From Aquimarina sp. (lineage in GTDB: Bacteria; Bacteroidota; Bacteroidia; Flavobacteriales; Flavobacteriaceae), in the NCBI GenBank assembly GCA_011524575.1, contig WTKB01000078.1, positions 1 through 6,174 on the forward strand: a stretch of DNA of 6,174 nt, in the 5' to 3' direction. Under the pieces are notes generated by a model. The model saw only the letters and a list, made by a program, of their open reading frames with translations. It searched no databases and was not told the origin of the DNA. Below, in pieces: positions 1 through 6,174 of this stretch. Made by a program: the position numbers and the translations under genes. Positions within the stretch are counted from its first letter, which is position 1; each line of letters starts with the position of its first letter.

Positions 1-141
1 AATTTATGGAGCGATATTCCAAAACATCTTCATCAAAATGGCAATCAAAATATAGTGAAGGGTTTAAACGATTTGTATGTAATGAATTTTAACAGGTACT
101 TTAACCAGAAGAGAATTAGAAAGGAAGTATTATATTGGTAA
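1..141 (+). CDS. 3' end of an unidentified plus-strand gene (partial)
   Basis: The frame starting at base 1 stays open for 46 codons and closes with TAA at 139-141; the gene begins outside the window. The visible C-terminus starts NLWSDIPKHLHQ and ends RIRKEVLYW. It is basic and aromatic, with an Asn/Tyr-rich middle (LNDLYVMNFNRYF), and it has no membrane segment. The composition looks like the end of a soluble protein and not like chance reading. The stop lies only 14 bp from the stop of the convergent lipoprotein gene, a normal spacing for two tail-to-tail genes, which supports it being real. I do not recognise the family and assign no function. It could still be a chance open frame, because 46 codons is short in AT-rich DNA. 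Confidence 0.6.
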   Translation, partial: NLWSDIPKHLHQNGNQNIVKGLNDLYVMNFNRYFNQKRIRKEVLYW

Positions 142-155
142 TTATAAATTAACTT

Positions 156-1343
156 TTAATTCGGATTATACGAAAGCATCACTTTATTTTTTTCGGCGTA
201 AGCTAAATAGGTTTTAGTGTTCACCTCAAAATAAAAAGGATGAATAGCGTGGTGTTCTGGAATAATTTTGGTGAGTTTGTCATTATCAAGGTCAGCTTCC
301 CAAATACACCGATAGGTAATACCACTATTGTCAAAATAAAGTTTATTTTCTCTAGGATGCCATGCCATACCACCTATTAGAACGTCTTTTTTTGTTTCTG
401 GGTCTGTATGAAAGTCGTTTTTAGGTAAATGATCTTTTAGGTTGTAATCAACAGATTCAGTATTCTCTTCTAACATGGAATAAGAAAAGTCTTCAAAATC
501 TCCAGTCCAATGTTTTATTTTGTTAAAATATAATGATTCTCCATGATTTGTAGCTATTAATGTTTTTTGAGGGTTAAGTAGTAAGGCGTACTCAGCTCGA
601 TAAACACAATAGTCAGATAAATATTTAGCTTCTAAAGCTATAGGGTCTTTCTCAGAACCAATAACGTACTCGTAATAGGCTTTATCAGTAATTTCAACTT
701 CGTAATAACGAGTATCAAAATCCAAGATTTTGTAATAATAAAGTCGCCCATTTCTTACTACTAAATTGTCTAAAAGTAAACACATGTATTCGTGGGTATA
801 GGTCTCTAAGTTGTCACCATTATCCTTTTGGTAAAAAACATCAAACCCATCAATTTTAAACAGCGTTTTATTGGGTTTGAGTTCATAAATACTGGTTGAG
901 AATCGGTTACCTTGCTTAAAATACTCAATACCTATAAAATGAAACCGCAGTTGATTACTGATTATACTCGCCTTAACCCCGCATATTTTTTCGTTTTTAT
1001 TTGCCAATTCATAATAGACTCCTCTTTTCCAGTAGTGCAAGCTATCACTATGATGCCCATAATTGGTTGTGTCCATGAAATCGGCATAGGTATAGTCTAT
1101 GTTAGATAATAAATTGTAGTATCCGTAGGTCTGGACTAATGCTATTAGCGAATCCTTTTGATCTTGGGTGTGTTTTAAATCTTTGGTTAATTGACGGGCT
1201 TGGCTACTTAACTCCTGTATTGAATCGTTTAAACTAGAAACTTGGCTTTCAAATTTCTGAATGGCTAATTGGTGTTTTTCATTGGAGCAACTGCTGGCTA
1301 AGGCTATTATCGCTGTGAGGTATAGTAGTAGTTTTGTTTTCAT
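156..1343 (-). CDS. Predicted lipoprotein with coiled coil and beta-rich domain
   Basis: This is a 395-residue protein of unknown function, probably anchored in the outer membrane or periplasm by a lipid. What is seen: a start MKTK, a hydrophobic stretch at residues 5-16, then ASSC with the probable lipidated Cys19, which is a signal peptidase II signal. The leucine sits at -4 instead of the usual -3, a relaxed lipobox. Residues about 25-72 have heptad-like spacing and charged/Gln-rich composition typical of a coiled coil. The rest is rich in Tyr, Phe and Asp. Near the end, residues 318-370 (GGMAWHPRENKLYFDN, then IWEADLDNDKLTKI, then HPF) resemble a TolB/PD40-type propeller blade, with sequence followed by a Trp-x-x-Asp-Leu strand. 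Propeller membership is inference from this one repeat. The ATG start is fixed by the signal peptide and there is no Shine-Dalgarno site. The gene follows the hydrolase after 228 bp, so it probably has its own promoter, but I could not find a convincing one. Confidence 0.85.
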   Translation of the reverse strand: MKTKLLLYLTAIIALASSCSNEKHQLAIQKFESQVSSLNDSIQELSSQARQLTKDLKHTQDQKDSLIALVQTYGYYNLLSNIDYTYADFMDTTNYGHHSDSLHYWKRGVYYELANKNEKICGVKASIISNQLRFHFIGIEYFKQGNRFSTSIYELKPNKTLFKIDGFDVFYQKDNGDNLETYTHEYMCLLLDNLVVRNGRLYYYKILDFDTRYYEVEITDKAYYEYVIGSEKDPIALEAKYLSDYCVYRAEYALLLNPQKTLIATNHGESLYFNKIKHWTGDFEDFSYSMLEENTESVDYNLKDHLPKNDFHTDPETKKDVLIGGMAWHPRENKLYFDNSGITYRCIWEADLDNDKLTKIIPEHHAIHPFYFEVNTKTYLAYAEKNKVMLSYNPN

Positions 1344-1523
1344 AGTAGAGTATTAGGACGATTATTGAATTCGTTCCTCAATTTTTTAAGGATGGTGTTT
1401 TTAAGTCGTGGACGTTAGTGGAAGTGGCTTTTTTTATTGGTTTTGGACATAGAATACAGAGGCATGGAATAACTCCATTTTTTCATCATTATATTACTTA
1501 AAAAATGTTTGTTTAAATGATTA

Positions 1524-1573
1524 AGAGCTTGTTTAAATTAAACTACAGTCCGTATTCCCTTTAAATAAACTCT
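1524..1573 (-). repeat. Imperfect inverted repeat at the hydrolase 3' end; diverged copy of the gyrA palindrome
   Basis: A left arm, AGAGCTTGTTTAAA (1524-1537), and a right arm, TTTAAATAAACTCT (1560-1573), are complementary at 12 of 14 positions and are separated by 22 bases. In either transcript one of the two discrepant pairs becomes a G-U wobble. The right arm overlaps the TAG stop of the hydrolase (1572-1574), so the hairpin would form just after translation ends, where a terminator would sit. There is no U-tract directly after it; the nearest T-run in the minus transcript is about 20 bases further on. The left arm is identical to the left side of the palindrome at 2502-2523. It may act as a weak terminator or be a dispersed intergenic repeat; the sequence does not decide between these. 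Confidence 0.55.
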
Positions 1574-2384
1574 AATAAGTGTTGTTATTCTCTTTATTGA
1601 TATTCTGTATGAAATCAATTGCTTTTTTATTAAATACTTGATGTTTTTCTACGTTTACTACATGTCCGCACTGAGGAATGATATGTAGCCATGCCTTTTT
1701 ATGGATATTTACAATTTTTTCTATAATAGGAAGAAAAAGATAGTCTTGTTCTCCCATAATATAAAGTGTAGGAATGTCAATATCTTTAGTTCTAAAAAAA
1801 CGTAGTAATGGATTAATTTCAGAGGTGAGTTTAAACCATTTGATAAATTCTTTTTGATAAAGTTTTTTTGCTTCTCTTATGAACAATAGTCTGGAATTTC
1901 TATGATTCTTGCGAGGCATTATAATAAAAGCAAAAAGCTTATATAAGTACATATACGGTACTATAGACTTAAAAAGCACACCTAGTTTCATTAGTATTTG
2001 TGAGCGTAGGTTCATTTTCATAATCGCACCGCCCATAATCATACTAATCACTTTTTCGGATTGTTTTTCAGCAAGATTTCGAATTAAAATAGTACCTAAA
2101 GAAATTCCTACAAAATGAGATTTTTGGATTTTTAAATAGTCAAGAACTTCAATAATATCTTTAGTAATGGCATCAAAAGTATAGGCTTGAAGTTTTTTGT
2201 CTGGTTTTACTAAATCTGTATTTTTTTTATCACCATGTCCACGAAGATCTAAAACAAGAATGTTAAAGTTATCCGAGAAACTGCGAATTTGTTTGAACCA
2301 AATATTGGAACTCCCTCCAGCGCCATGAACAAAAGTAACCCATTCTTTTGCAGTAGGGTGTGGGTAAGTAGTGTAGTTTATCAA
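1572..2384 (-). CDS. Alpha/beta-fold hydrolase
   Basis: This is a cytoplasmic serine hydrolase of the alpha/beta-hydrolase superfamily (esterase/lipase-like), 270 residues, with unknown substrate. All the hallmarks are visible: the oxyanion segment HGAGG (20-24), DLRGHG (46-51), the nucleophile elbow GISLG with Ser95, the acid Asp214 in GEQDYLF after a hydrophobic strand, and the catalytic His241 in CGHVVNVE. Residues about 120-190, between the elbow and the acid, form the cap region. They are rich in Leu, Ile, Phe and Lys, including a hydrophobic stretch at 136-156, which suggests a greasy substrate pocket. There is no signal peptide. The start at 2384 is a TTG. The N-terminus MINYTTYPHPTAKEWVTFVH runs straight into the first strand, as expected for the family, and no ATG lies upstream before the in-frame stop at 2418-2420, so TTG is the best choice. 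It lies downstream of gyrA beyond a strong terminator and is probably transcribed separately. Confidence 0.9.
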   Translation of the reverse strand: MINYTTYPHPTAKEWVTFVHGAGGSSNIWFKQIRSFSDNFNILVLDLRGHGDKKNTDLVKPDKKLQAYTFDAITKDIIEVLDYLKIQKSHFVGISLGTILIRNLAEKQSEKVISMIMGGAIMKMNLRSQILMKLGVLFKSIVPYMYLYKLFAFIIMPRKNHRNSRLLFIREAKKLYQKEFIKWFKLTSEINPLLRFFRTKDIDIPTLYIMGEQDYLFLPIIEKIVNIHKKAWLHIIPQCGHVVNVEKHQVFNKKAIDFIQNINKENNNTY

Positions 2385-2440
2385 AAAAAATGGATTTAAA
2401 ATAATACGGAATACAATTTAAGATAATTTTCCTGAAAAAT

Positions 2441-2491
2441 AAAATACCCTAAATAATACTTATTATTAACAAGTATCATTTAGGGTATTTT
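2441..2491 (-). terminator. Rho-independent terminator of gyrA
   Basis: There are two 21-base arms, 2441-2461 and 2471-2491, with a 9-base loop. They pair at 20 of 21 positions as DNA. In the minus-strand (gyrA) transcript the remaining pair is a G-U wobble, so the stem is continuous; in the plus-strand transcript it would be an A-C mismatch. The stem contains the core TACCCTAAAT and is followed in the minus direction by U-rich sequence (ATTTTATTTTTC). The wobble and the U-tract both point to termination of leftward transcription. It starts 54 bases after the gyrA stop and ends 57 bases before the hydrolase start, so the hydrolase promoter must lie within the terminator or in those 57 bases. 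The A-rich flank on the other side could make it partly bidirectional. Confidence 0.85.
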
Positions 2492-2501
2492 ATGTGATTT
2501 T

Positions 2502-2523
2502 AGAGCTTGTTTAAACAAGCTCT
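2502..2523. repeat. Perfect 22-bp palindrome downstream of gyrA
   Basis: AGAGCTTGTTT (2502-2512) is followed without a gap by its exact reverse complement (2513-2523), with the centre at TTTAAA. It lies between the gyrA stop and the 21-bp terminator stem. As RNA it would form a hairpin once a few central bases open into a loop. There is no U-tract directly after it. Read on the minus strand, 2510-2525 is identical over 16 bases to 1522-1537 at the end of the hydrolase gene, so the same sequence occurs after two successive genes. Possible roles are a dispersed repeat, a protein-binding dyad, or an mRNA 3'-end structure. Confidence 0.8.
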
Positions 2524-2544
2524 TAGAAATATTAATTTTAACGA

Positions 2545-5127
2545 TTATTCGTTAGTAGTATTTTCTTCGATACTATTTTCTGAATCAGAATCCGTTTTTG
2601 GTGCTTGTAAATTTCCATTTTCATTATCCTCACTAGCTTCTTCAGTGAAATTTTGAACAACTGCTCCTTCTTCTTCTTCGGGGTCTTTATCGTCTTGAAT
2701 TACTTTTGCTACAGAGGCAATTGCATCAGTTTCTTTGAGGTTAATAAGGCGAACTCCTTGCGTGGCACGGCCTACTACTCTTAAGTCTTCAACAGCCATA
2801 CGAATTACAATTCCTGATTTATTGATAATCATTAAATCATCTGAAGCTGTAACGTTTTTAATAGCAACTAATTGTCCTGTCTTTTCTGTGATAGCAAGTG
2901 TTTTTACTCCTTTACCTCCACGGTTCGTAATTCGGTAGTCATCTAGTTTGGATTGTTTTCCATAACCATTTTCTGAGACTACTAAAATATTACTTTCAGG
3001 ATCATTTACAGCAACCATTCCAATAACTTCTTCAGAATCATTAGAACGCTTAATACCTGTCACTCCAGAGGCACTACGTCCCATAGGGCGGGTTTTTTCT
3101 TCTTCGAATCGAATCGATTTCCCTGAGTTTAAGGCAAGCATAATTTGGCTCTTACCATTAGTGAGTTTTGCTTCTAAAAGCTCATCTTCATCCTTGATCG
3201 TAATCGCATTAATTCCGTTAACTCTTGGTCTAGAGTATTGCTCTAAAAGGGTTTTCTTAACACGCCCTTTTTTGGTAGCCATTATTACATAGGTGTTATT
3301 GATGTATTCTTCATCTTTGAGATCTTGCGTACAAATAAAAGCCTTTACTTTATCATCACTCTCTATATTAATAAGATTTTGTATCGCTCTTCCTTTAGAT
3401 GCTTTACTCCCTTCAGGAATTTCATAAACTCGCATCCAGAAACATTTTCCTTTTTGGGTAAAGAAAAGCATGTACTGGTGATTTGTACCTACAAATAAAT
3501 GTTCTAAAAAGTCTTCATTACGTGTGTTGCTTCCTTTTTGCCCAACACCTCCTCGGTTTTGTGTTTTATATTCGGCAAGAGAGGTTCTCTTAATATACCC
3601 TGCATGAGAAATCGTAATCACTACTTTTTCATTAGGGATCATATCCTCAATACTCAAACTACCACCAGCATATTCTATTTCCGATTTACGAGAATCTCCA
3701 TATTTAGCTTTGATTTGTTCGAGTTCTTCGGTGATAATTGCCATTCGGCGCTCTTTTTTGTCAAGGATATCTCTTAAATCAGTGATCACTTCTTGGATTT
3801 GCGTATGCTCATCTCTTAGTTTATCTTGTTCAAGTCCTGTGAGTTGTCTCAAACGCATTTCGACAATTGCCTTAGCTTGTATTTCGCTAAGAGAAAAACG
3901 CTCAATCAGTCTAGCACGAGCATCATCAGCATTTTCAGAAGCTCTAATAATAGCGATTACTTCATCAATATTATCAGAAGCAATGATTAAACCTTCGAGG
4001 ATATGTGCACGTTCTTCGGCTTTTTTAAGTTCATATTTTGTACGGCGTACCACAACTTCGTGACGGTGTTCCACAAAGTGTTGGATCATATCTTTTACAT
4101 TAAGTAACATGGGACGCCCTTTTACTAAGGCAATGTTATTTACACTAAAAGAAGTTTGTAAAGAGGTGTGTTTAAATAATGTATTTAATACAATTTTAGG
4201 AATAGCATCTCGTTTAAGAACATAAACAATACGCATTCCTTTTCTATCAGATTCATCACGAATCGAAGCAATACCTTCTATTTTTTTATCATTGATAAGC
4301 TCGGCAGTTTTACGAATCATTTCTGCTTTGTTCACCTGATATGGAATCTCTGAAACAATGATACATTCTCTACCATTTACTTCTTCAATGATTGCCTTTG
4401 CACGAATAACAATACGTCCTCTACCTGTCTTAAAAGCCTGTCTTACGCCTTCATATCCGTAAATAATACCTCCTGTTGGAAAGTCTGGAGCTTTGATATG
4501 TGTGATAATCTCATCAATTTCAATCTCAGGATTGGCAATATAAGCGGTAGTTGCATCTACTACTTCACTTAAGTTGTGCGGAGGCATATTAGTTGCCATA
4601 CCTACTGCAATACCTGATGCTCCATTAATAAGTAAACCAGGTATTTTAGAAGGAAGAACGGTTGGTTCTTTTAAAGTATCATCAAAATTTAAGGTGTGAT
4701 CTACAGTGTCTTTATCAATATCAGCAAGCATTTCTTCTGATATTTTTCGCATACGAGCTTCTGTGTATCGCATAGCCGCAGGACTATCCCCATCTACAGA
4801 ACCGTAGTTTCCTTGACCATCAACAAGCATATAACGCATACTCCAGTCTTGAGCCATACGTACCATAGCGTCGTACACAGAGGTATCTCCATGTGGGTGG
4901 TACTTACCTAGTACTTCCCCAACGATTCTTGCTGATTTTTTGTGAGCAGAACTTGCTTTAACACCAAGTTCATGCATTCCATAGAGAACTCTACGGTGTA
5001 CGGGTTTTAAACCGTCTCTTACATCAGGCAATGCTCTAGAAACAATCACAGACATCGAGTAATCGATGTAAGCTGATTTCATTTCTTCGTCTATATTTAT
5101 AGGGATTAGTCTTTCCTCATTTACCAT
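2545..5127 (-). CDS. gyrA: DNA gyrase subunit A
   Basis: GyrA is the subunit of the gyrase A2B2 complex that cuts and rejoins DNA to introduce negative supercoils in the cytoplasm. The frame continues to a TTG at 5148, but the ATG at 5127 ([12 protein letters not shown]) matches the usual family start, giving 860 residues. Visible features: the N-terminal [17 protein letters not shown]; the quinolone-resistance region [10 protein letters not shown] (77-86); the catalytic Arg120-Tyr121 in AMRYTEARM; Ile173 in [12 protein letters not shown], the DNA-bending isoleucine; and a helical coiled-coil arm around 430-490. A C-terminal wrapping domain from about 500 carries the GyrA box QNRGGVG (523-529), and a related NRGGKG at 735-740. 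This box separates GyrA from ParC. The final 49 residues (812-860) form a very acidic Glu/Asp/Asn-rich tail, of the kind known in E. coli to modulate DNA wrapping. No frameshift or missing key residue is seen. A strong terminator follows. Confidence 0.98.
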   Translation of the reverse strand: MVNEERLIPINIDEEMKSAYIDYSMSVIVSRALPDVRDGLKPVHRRVLYGMHELGVKASSAHKKSARIVGEVLGKYHPHGDTSVYDAMVRMAQDWSMRYMLVDGQGNYGSVDGDSPAAMRYTEARMRKISEEMLADIDKDTVDHTLNFDDTLKEPTVLPSKIPGLLINGASGIAVGMATNMPPHNLSEVVDATTAYIANPEIEIDEIITHIKAPDFPTGGIIYGYEGVRQAFKTGRGRIVIRAKAIIEEVNGRECIIVSEIPYQVNKAEMIRKTAELINDKKIEGIASIRDESDRKGMRIVYVLKRDAIPKIVLNTLFKHTSLQTSFSVNNIALVKGRPMLLNVKDMIQHFVEHRHEVVVRRTKYELKKAEERAHILEGLIIASDNIDEVIAIIRASENADDARARLIERFSLSEIQAKAIVEMRLRQLTGLEQDKLRDEHTQIQEVITDLRDILDKKERRMAIITEELEQIKAKYGDSRKSEIEYAGGSLSIEDMIPNEKVVITISHAGYIKRTSLAEYKTQNRGGVGQKGSNTRNEDFLEHLFVGTNHQYMLFFTQKGKCFWMRVYEIPEGSKASKGRAIQNLINIESDDKVKAFICTQDLKDEEYINNTYVIMATKKGRVKKTLLEQYSRPRVNGINAITIKDEDELLEAKLTNGKSQIMLALNSGKSIRFEEEKTRPMGRSASGVTGIKRSNDSEEVIGMVAVNDPESNILVVSENGYGKQSKLDDYRITNRGGKGVKTLAITEKTGQLVAIKNVTASDDLMIINKSGIVIRMAVEDLRVVGRATQGVRLINLKETDAIASVAKVIQDDKDPEEEEGAVVQNFTEEASEDNENGNLQAPKTDSDSENSIEENTTNE

Positions 5128-5152
5128 AAATCCAATTTTATAAAACAAAAAG

Positions 5153-5182
5153 CCAATTTAAGGAATTCTAATCTTTTTACAA
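5153..5182 (-). promoter_or_regulatory. Candidate Bacteroidota-type promoter for gyrA
   Basis: On the minus strand, TTG (5182-5180) is followed by 19 bases and then TAAATTGG (5160-5153). The flavobacterial sigma-factor consensus is TTG near -33 and TAnnTTTG near -7, separated by roughly 17-23 bases. The match here is one mismatch in the -7 box, with correct spacing. Transcription would begin near 5147, leaving a leader of about 20 bases before the gyrA ATG. Short degenerate motifs are common in AT-rich DNA, so this is only a candidate. Confidence 0.4.
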
Positions 5183-5260
5183 GTTTTAAACCTCCTAATT
5201 TTTAATTTTAGTGGCTTTATTTTTTATTATAGCGATTTCAATGATTAATAGGCATAAATT

Positions 5261-6049
5261 TTAGGATACTCCTTCAAAGACCCCTAAACCAAATAACGCA
5301 AAATCATATTTCACAGGATCTATAGGATCAAATGAACGTAATGCAGCATCCAATTCCATAACTGTACGACTATCATTTTGTTTGCGAGTGATAAGCCCAA
5401 GTCTCCTTCCTACATTGCCAGAGTGTACATCAAGAGGGCAGGAAAGCCTACTAGGGGTTATGTTTTTCCAAATACCGAAATCTACACCTTTTGTATTGGA
5501 GCGTGTCATCCATCTAAAAAACATATTAATGCGTTTTGCTGCTGATTTTTTGTCAGGATTACTCACATGTTTAGTGGTTCTTTGTAAATGCTCTAATTCA
5601 AAAAATGCTGTTTTAAATGCAGGAATTAATTCGTGCATTAATTTTTTGCGTGTAGGGTCTTTTGAGATGAAAAAAGCCTCGAGGTCGTCGTGTTTTGTGT
5701 AAAGGTTATTCAGGCTTTTAAAAAAATAATTTAAATCTAATGCATTAAAAGTACGATGCACAAAACCTTCAAGAAATTTATAGTGCAGATCTTCATTGTA
5801 ATTTTGGATAAAATCGTACGGTGAATCTCCCATGATATCTAAAAGCTTATTACCACTATTAATAATACTTTTTCGGTTTCCCCATGCAATAGTTGCGGTA
5901 AGAAAGCCTGAAATTTCGATGTCTTGTTTTAGGTTAAATTTCGCAGGTATTTGAATCGGGTCAGAATGTATAAACTCGGGGTTTTCGTAAAATTCAGCTT
6001 TTGTATCTAGAAAGTCTTTGAGTTCTGAGGTGTTTGTAGGGATGTGCAT
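5261..6049 (-). CDS. TIGR02757 family protein (DUF2400)
   Basis: This is a conserved protein of unknown biochemical function, common in Bacteroidota. The frame opens at a TTG (6079), but the ATG at 6049 starts MHIPTNTSELKDFLDTKAEF, close to the usual family N-terminus, giving 262 residues. Family signatures seen: DPIQIP (30-35), DIEISGFLTATIAWGNRKSI (43-62), GDSPYDF (74-80), FVHRTFN (96-102), then RWMTRSNTKGVDFGIW (179-194), PSRLSCPLDVHSGNVGRRLG (199-218) and FDPIDPVKYDFALFGLGV (240-257). The protein is helical and rich in basic and aromatic residues, with no signal peptide or membrane segment, so it is probably cytoplasmic. The PLDVH and DPVKYDFALFG segments vaguely recall helix-hairpin-helix DNA glycosylases; that is an impression, not evidence. 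It lies 133 bp upstream of gyrA in the same direction with no clear terminator between, so read-through into gyrA is possible. Confidence 0.9.
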   Translation of the reverse strand: MHIPTNTSELKDFLDTKAEFYENPEFIHSDPIQIPAKFNLKQDIEISGFLTATIAWGNRKSIINSGNKLLDIMGDSPYDFIQNYNEDLHYKFLEGFVHRTFNALDLNYFFKSLNNLYTKHDDLEAFFISKDPTRKKLMHELIPAFKTAFFELEHLQRTTKHVSNPDKKSAAKRINMFFRWMTRSNTKGVDFGIWKNITPSRLSCPLDVHSGNVGRRLGLITRKQNDSRTVMELDAALRSFDPIDPVKYDFALFGLGVFEGVS

Positions 6050-6134
6050 GTTATGAGTGGGTTGAATATTTAATACCAATTAATCTTTAAAATCGACATA
6101 ATAAATCGTTTCTTTTTATTTTCTACTTTATTAG

Positions 6135-6170
6135 AAAAATAAACCGTAGCTAAGGCTATGCTTGATTTTT
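6135..6170. terminator. Imperfect hairpin at the right edge, terminator-like
   Basis: The arms 6135-6150 and 6155-6170 match at 13 of 16 positions around a 4-base loop, TAAG. The outer ends are AAAAAT and ATTTTT, so the hairpin has an A-tract on one side and a T-tract on the other, the form of a bidirectional terminator. The inner stem is CGTAGC/GCTATG, with one G-U pair in the plus-strand transcript. It lies 85 bases upstream of the TIGR02757 start and probably closes a gene that enters from the right outside the window. It may also belong to a dispersed repeat family. Confidence 0.5.
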
Positions 6171-6174
6171 ATAA

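Noticed and set aside
912..1109. Plus-strand open frame of 65 codons
   Set aside because: It lies wholly inside the lipoprotein gene on the opposite strand and shows no recognisable domain.
1473..1493. Short hairpin ATGGA-ATAAC-TCCAT followed by T's on the plus strand
   Set aside because: The stem is only 5 bp and no plus-strand gene ends upstream of it, so chance is more likely than a terminator.
1909..2118. Plus-strand open frame of 69 codons
   Set aside because: It is antisense to the alpha/beta hydrolase, whose motifs are intact across this stretch. Its Ile/Ser-rich composition is typical of shadow frames.
2735..2938. Plus-strand open frame of 67 codons
   Set aside because: It is antisense to the conserved C-terminal domain of gyrA and has no family resemblance.
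3538..4063. Two overlapping plus-strand open frames (79 and 117 codons)
   Set aside because: Both are antisense to gyrA. The Ser/Ile-rich sequence reflects the reverse of Glu/Asp/Ile codons in the coiled-coil region.
5128..5148. Seven-residue N-terminal extension of GyrA from a TTG
   Set aside because: The ATG at 5127 gives the standard GyrA N-terminus. The extension would also overlap the probable transcription start.
5382..5702. Plus-strand open frame of 106 codons
   Set aside because: It is antisense to the most conserved part of the TIGR02757 gene, so it is a shadow.
6050..6079. Ten-residue N-terminal extension of the TIGR02757 protein from a TTG
   Set aside because: An ATG at 6049 gives a typical family length and start, and nothing supports the TTG.

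Overview
The window looks like a chromosomal segment from a marine-type member of the Flavobacteriia (Bacteroidota). It is AT-rich and its genes lack Shine-Dalgarno sites. Its GyrA has the Bacteroidota form of the GyrA box (QNRGGVG), and it carries a TIGR02757/DUF2400 gene and a family-typical Bacteroidota outer-membrane lipoprotein. This assignment comes from reading the proteins, not from a database search.

Layout from left to right: (i) the last 46 codons of an unidentified plus-strand gene (1-141). (ii) Convergent with it, and 14 bp away, a minus-strand lipoprotein gene (156-1343) with a coiled coil and a probable beta-rich C-terminal domain. (iii) A 228-bp spacer holding a diverged inverted repeat and a broken small reading frame that ends on the lipoprotein start codon. 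(iv) A minus-strand alpha/beta hydrolase (1572-2384) with a complete catalytic triad but an apparent TTG start. (v) A 160-bp spacer with a strong 21-bp stem-loop terminator and a perfect 22-bp palindrome. (vi) gyrA (2545-5127, minus), full length. (vii) A minus-strand TIGR02757-family gene (5261-6049). (viii) A 125-bp right edge with an imperfect hairpin.

All four complete genes read leftward, but the strong terminator after gyrA argues against one long operon. The TIGR02757 gene and gyrA may be partly co-transcribed, since no clear terminator separates them. A Bacteroidota-type promoter candidate (TTG-N19-TAAATTGG) in that gap suggests that gyrA also has its own start.

GyrA is the DNA-cleaving subunit of gyrase. 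The hydrolase and lipoprotein have no evident functional link to it. I see no phage, CRISPR, toxin-antitoxin or other defence system, and no tRNA or rRNA. The most unusual content is intergenic: the AGAGCTTGTTTAAA repeat found after two successive genes, the two stacked inverted repeats after gyrA, and the disrupted small frame upstream of the lipoprotein. Three frames that extend to a TTG codon needed start decisions. In gyrA and the TIGR02757 gene a downstream ATG is clearly better; in the hydrolase TTG appears to be the real start.
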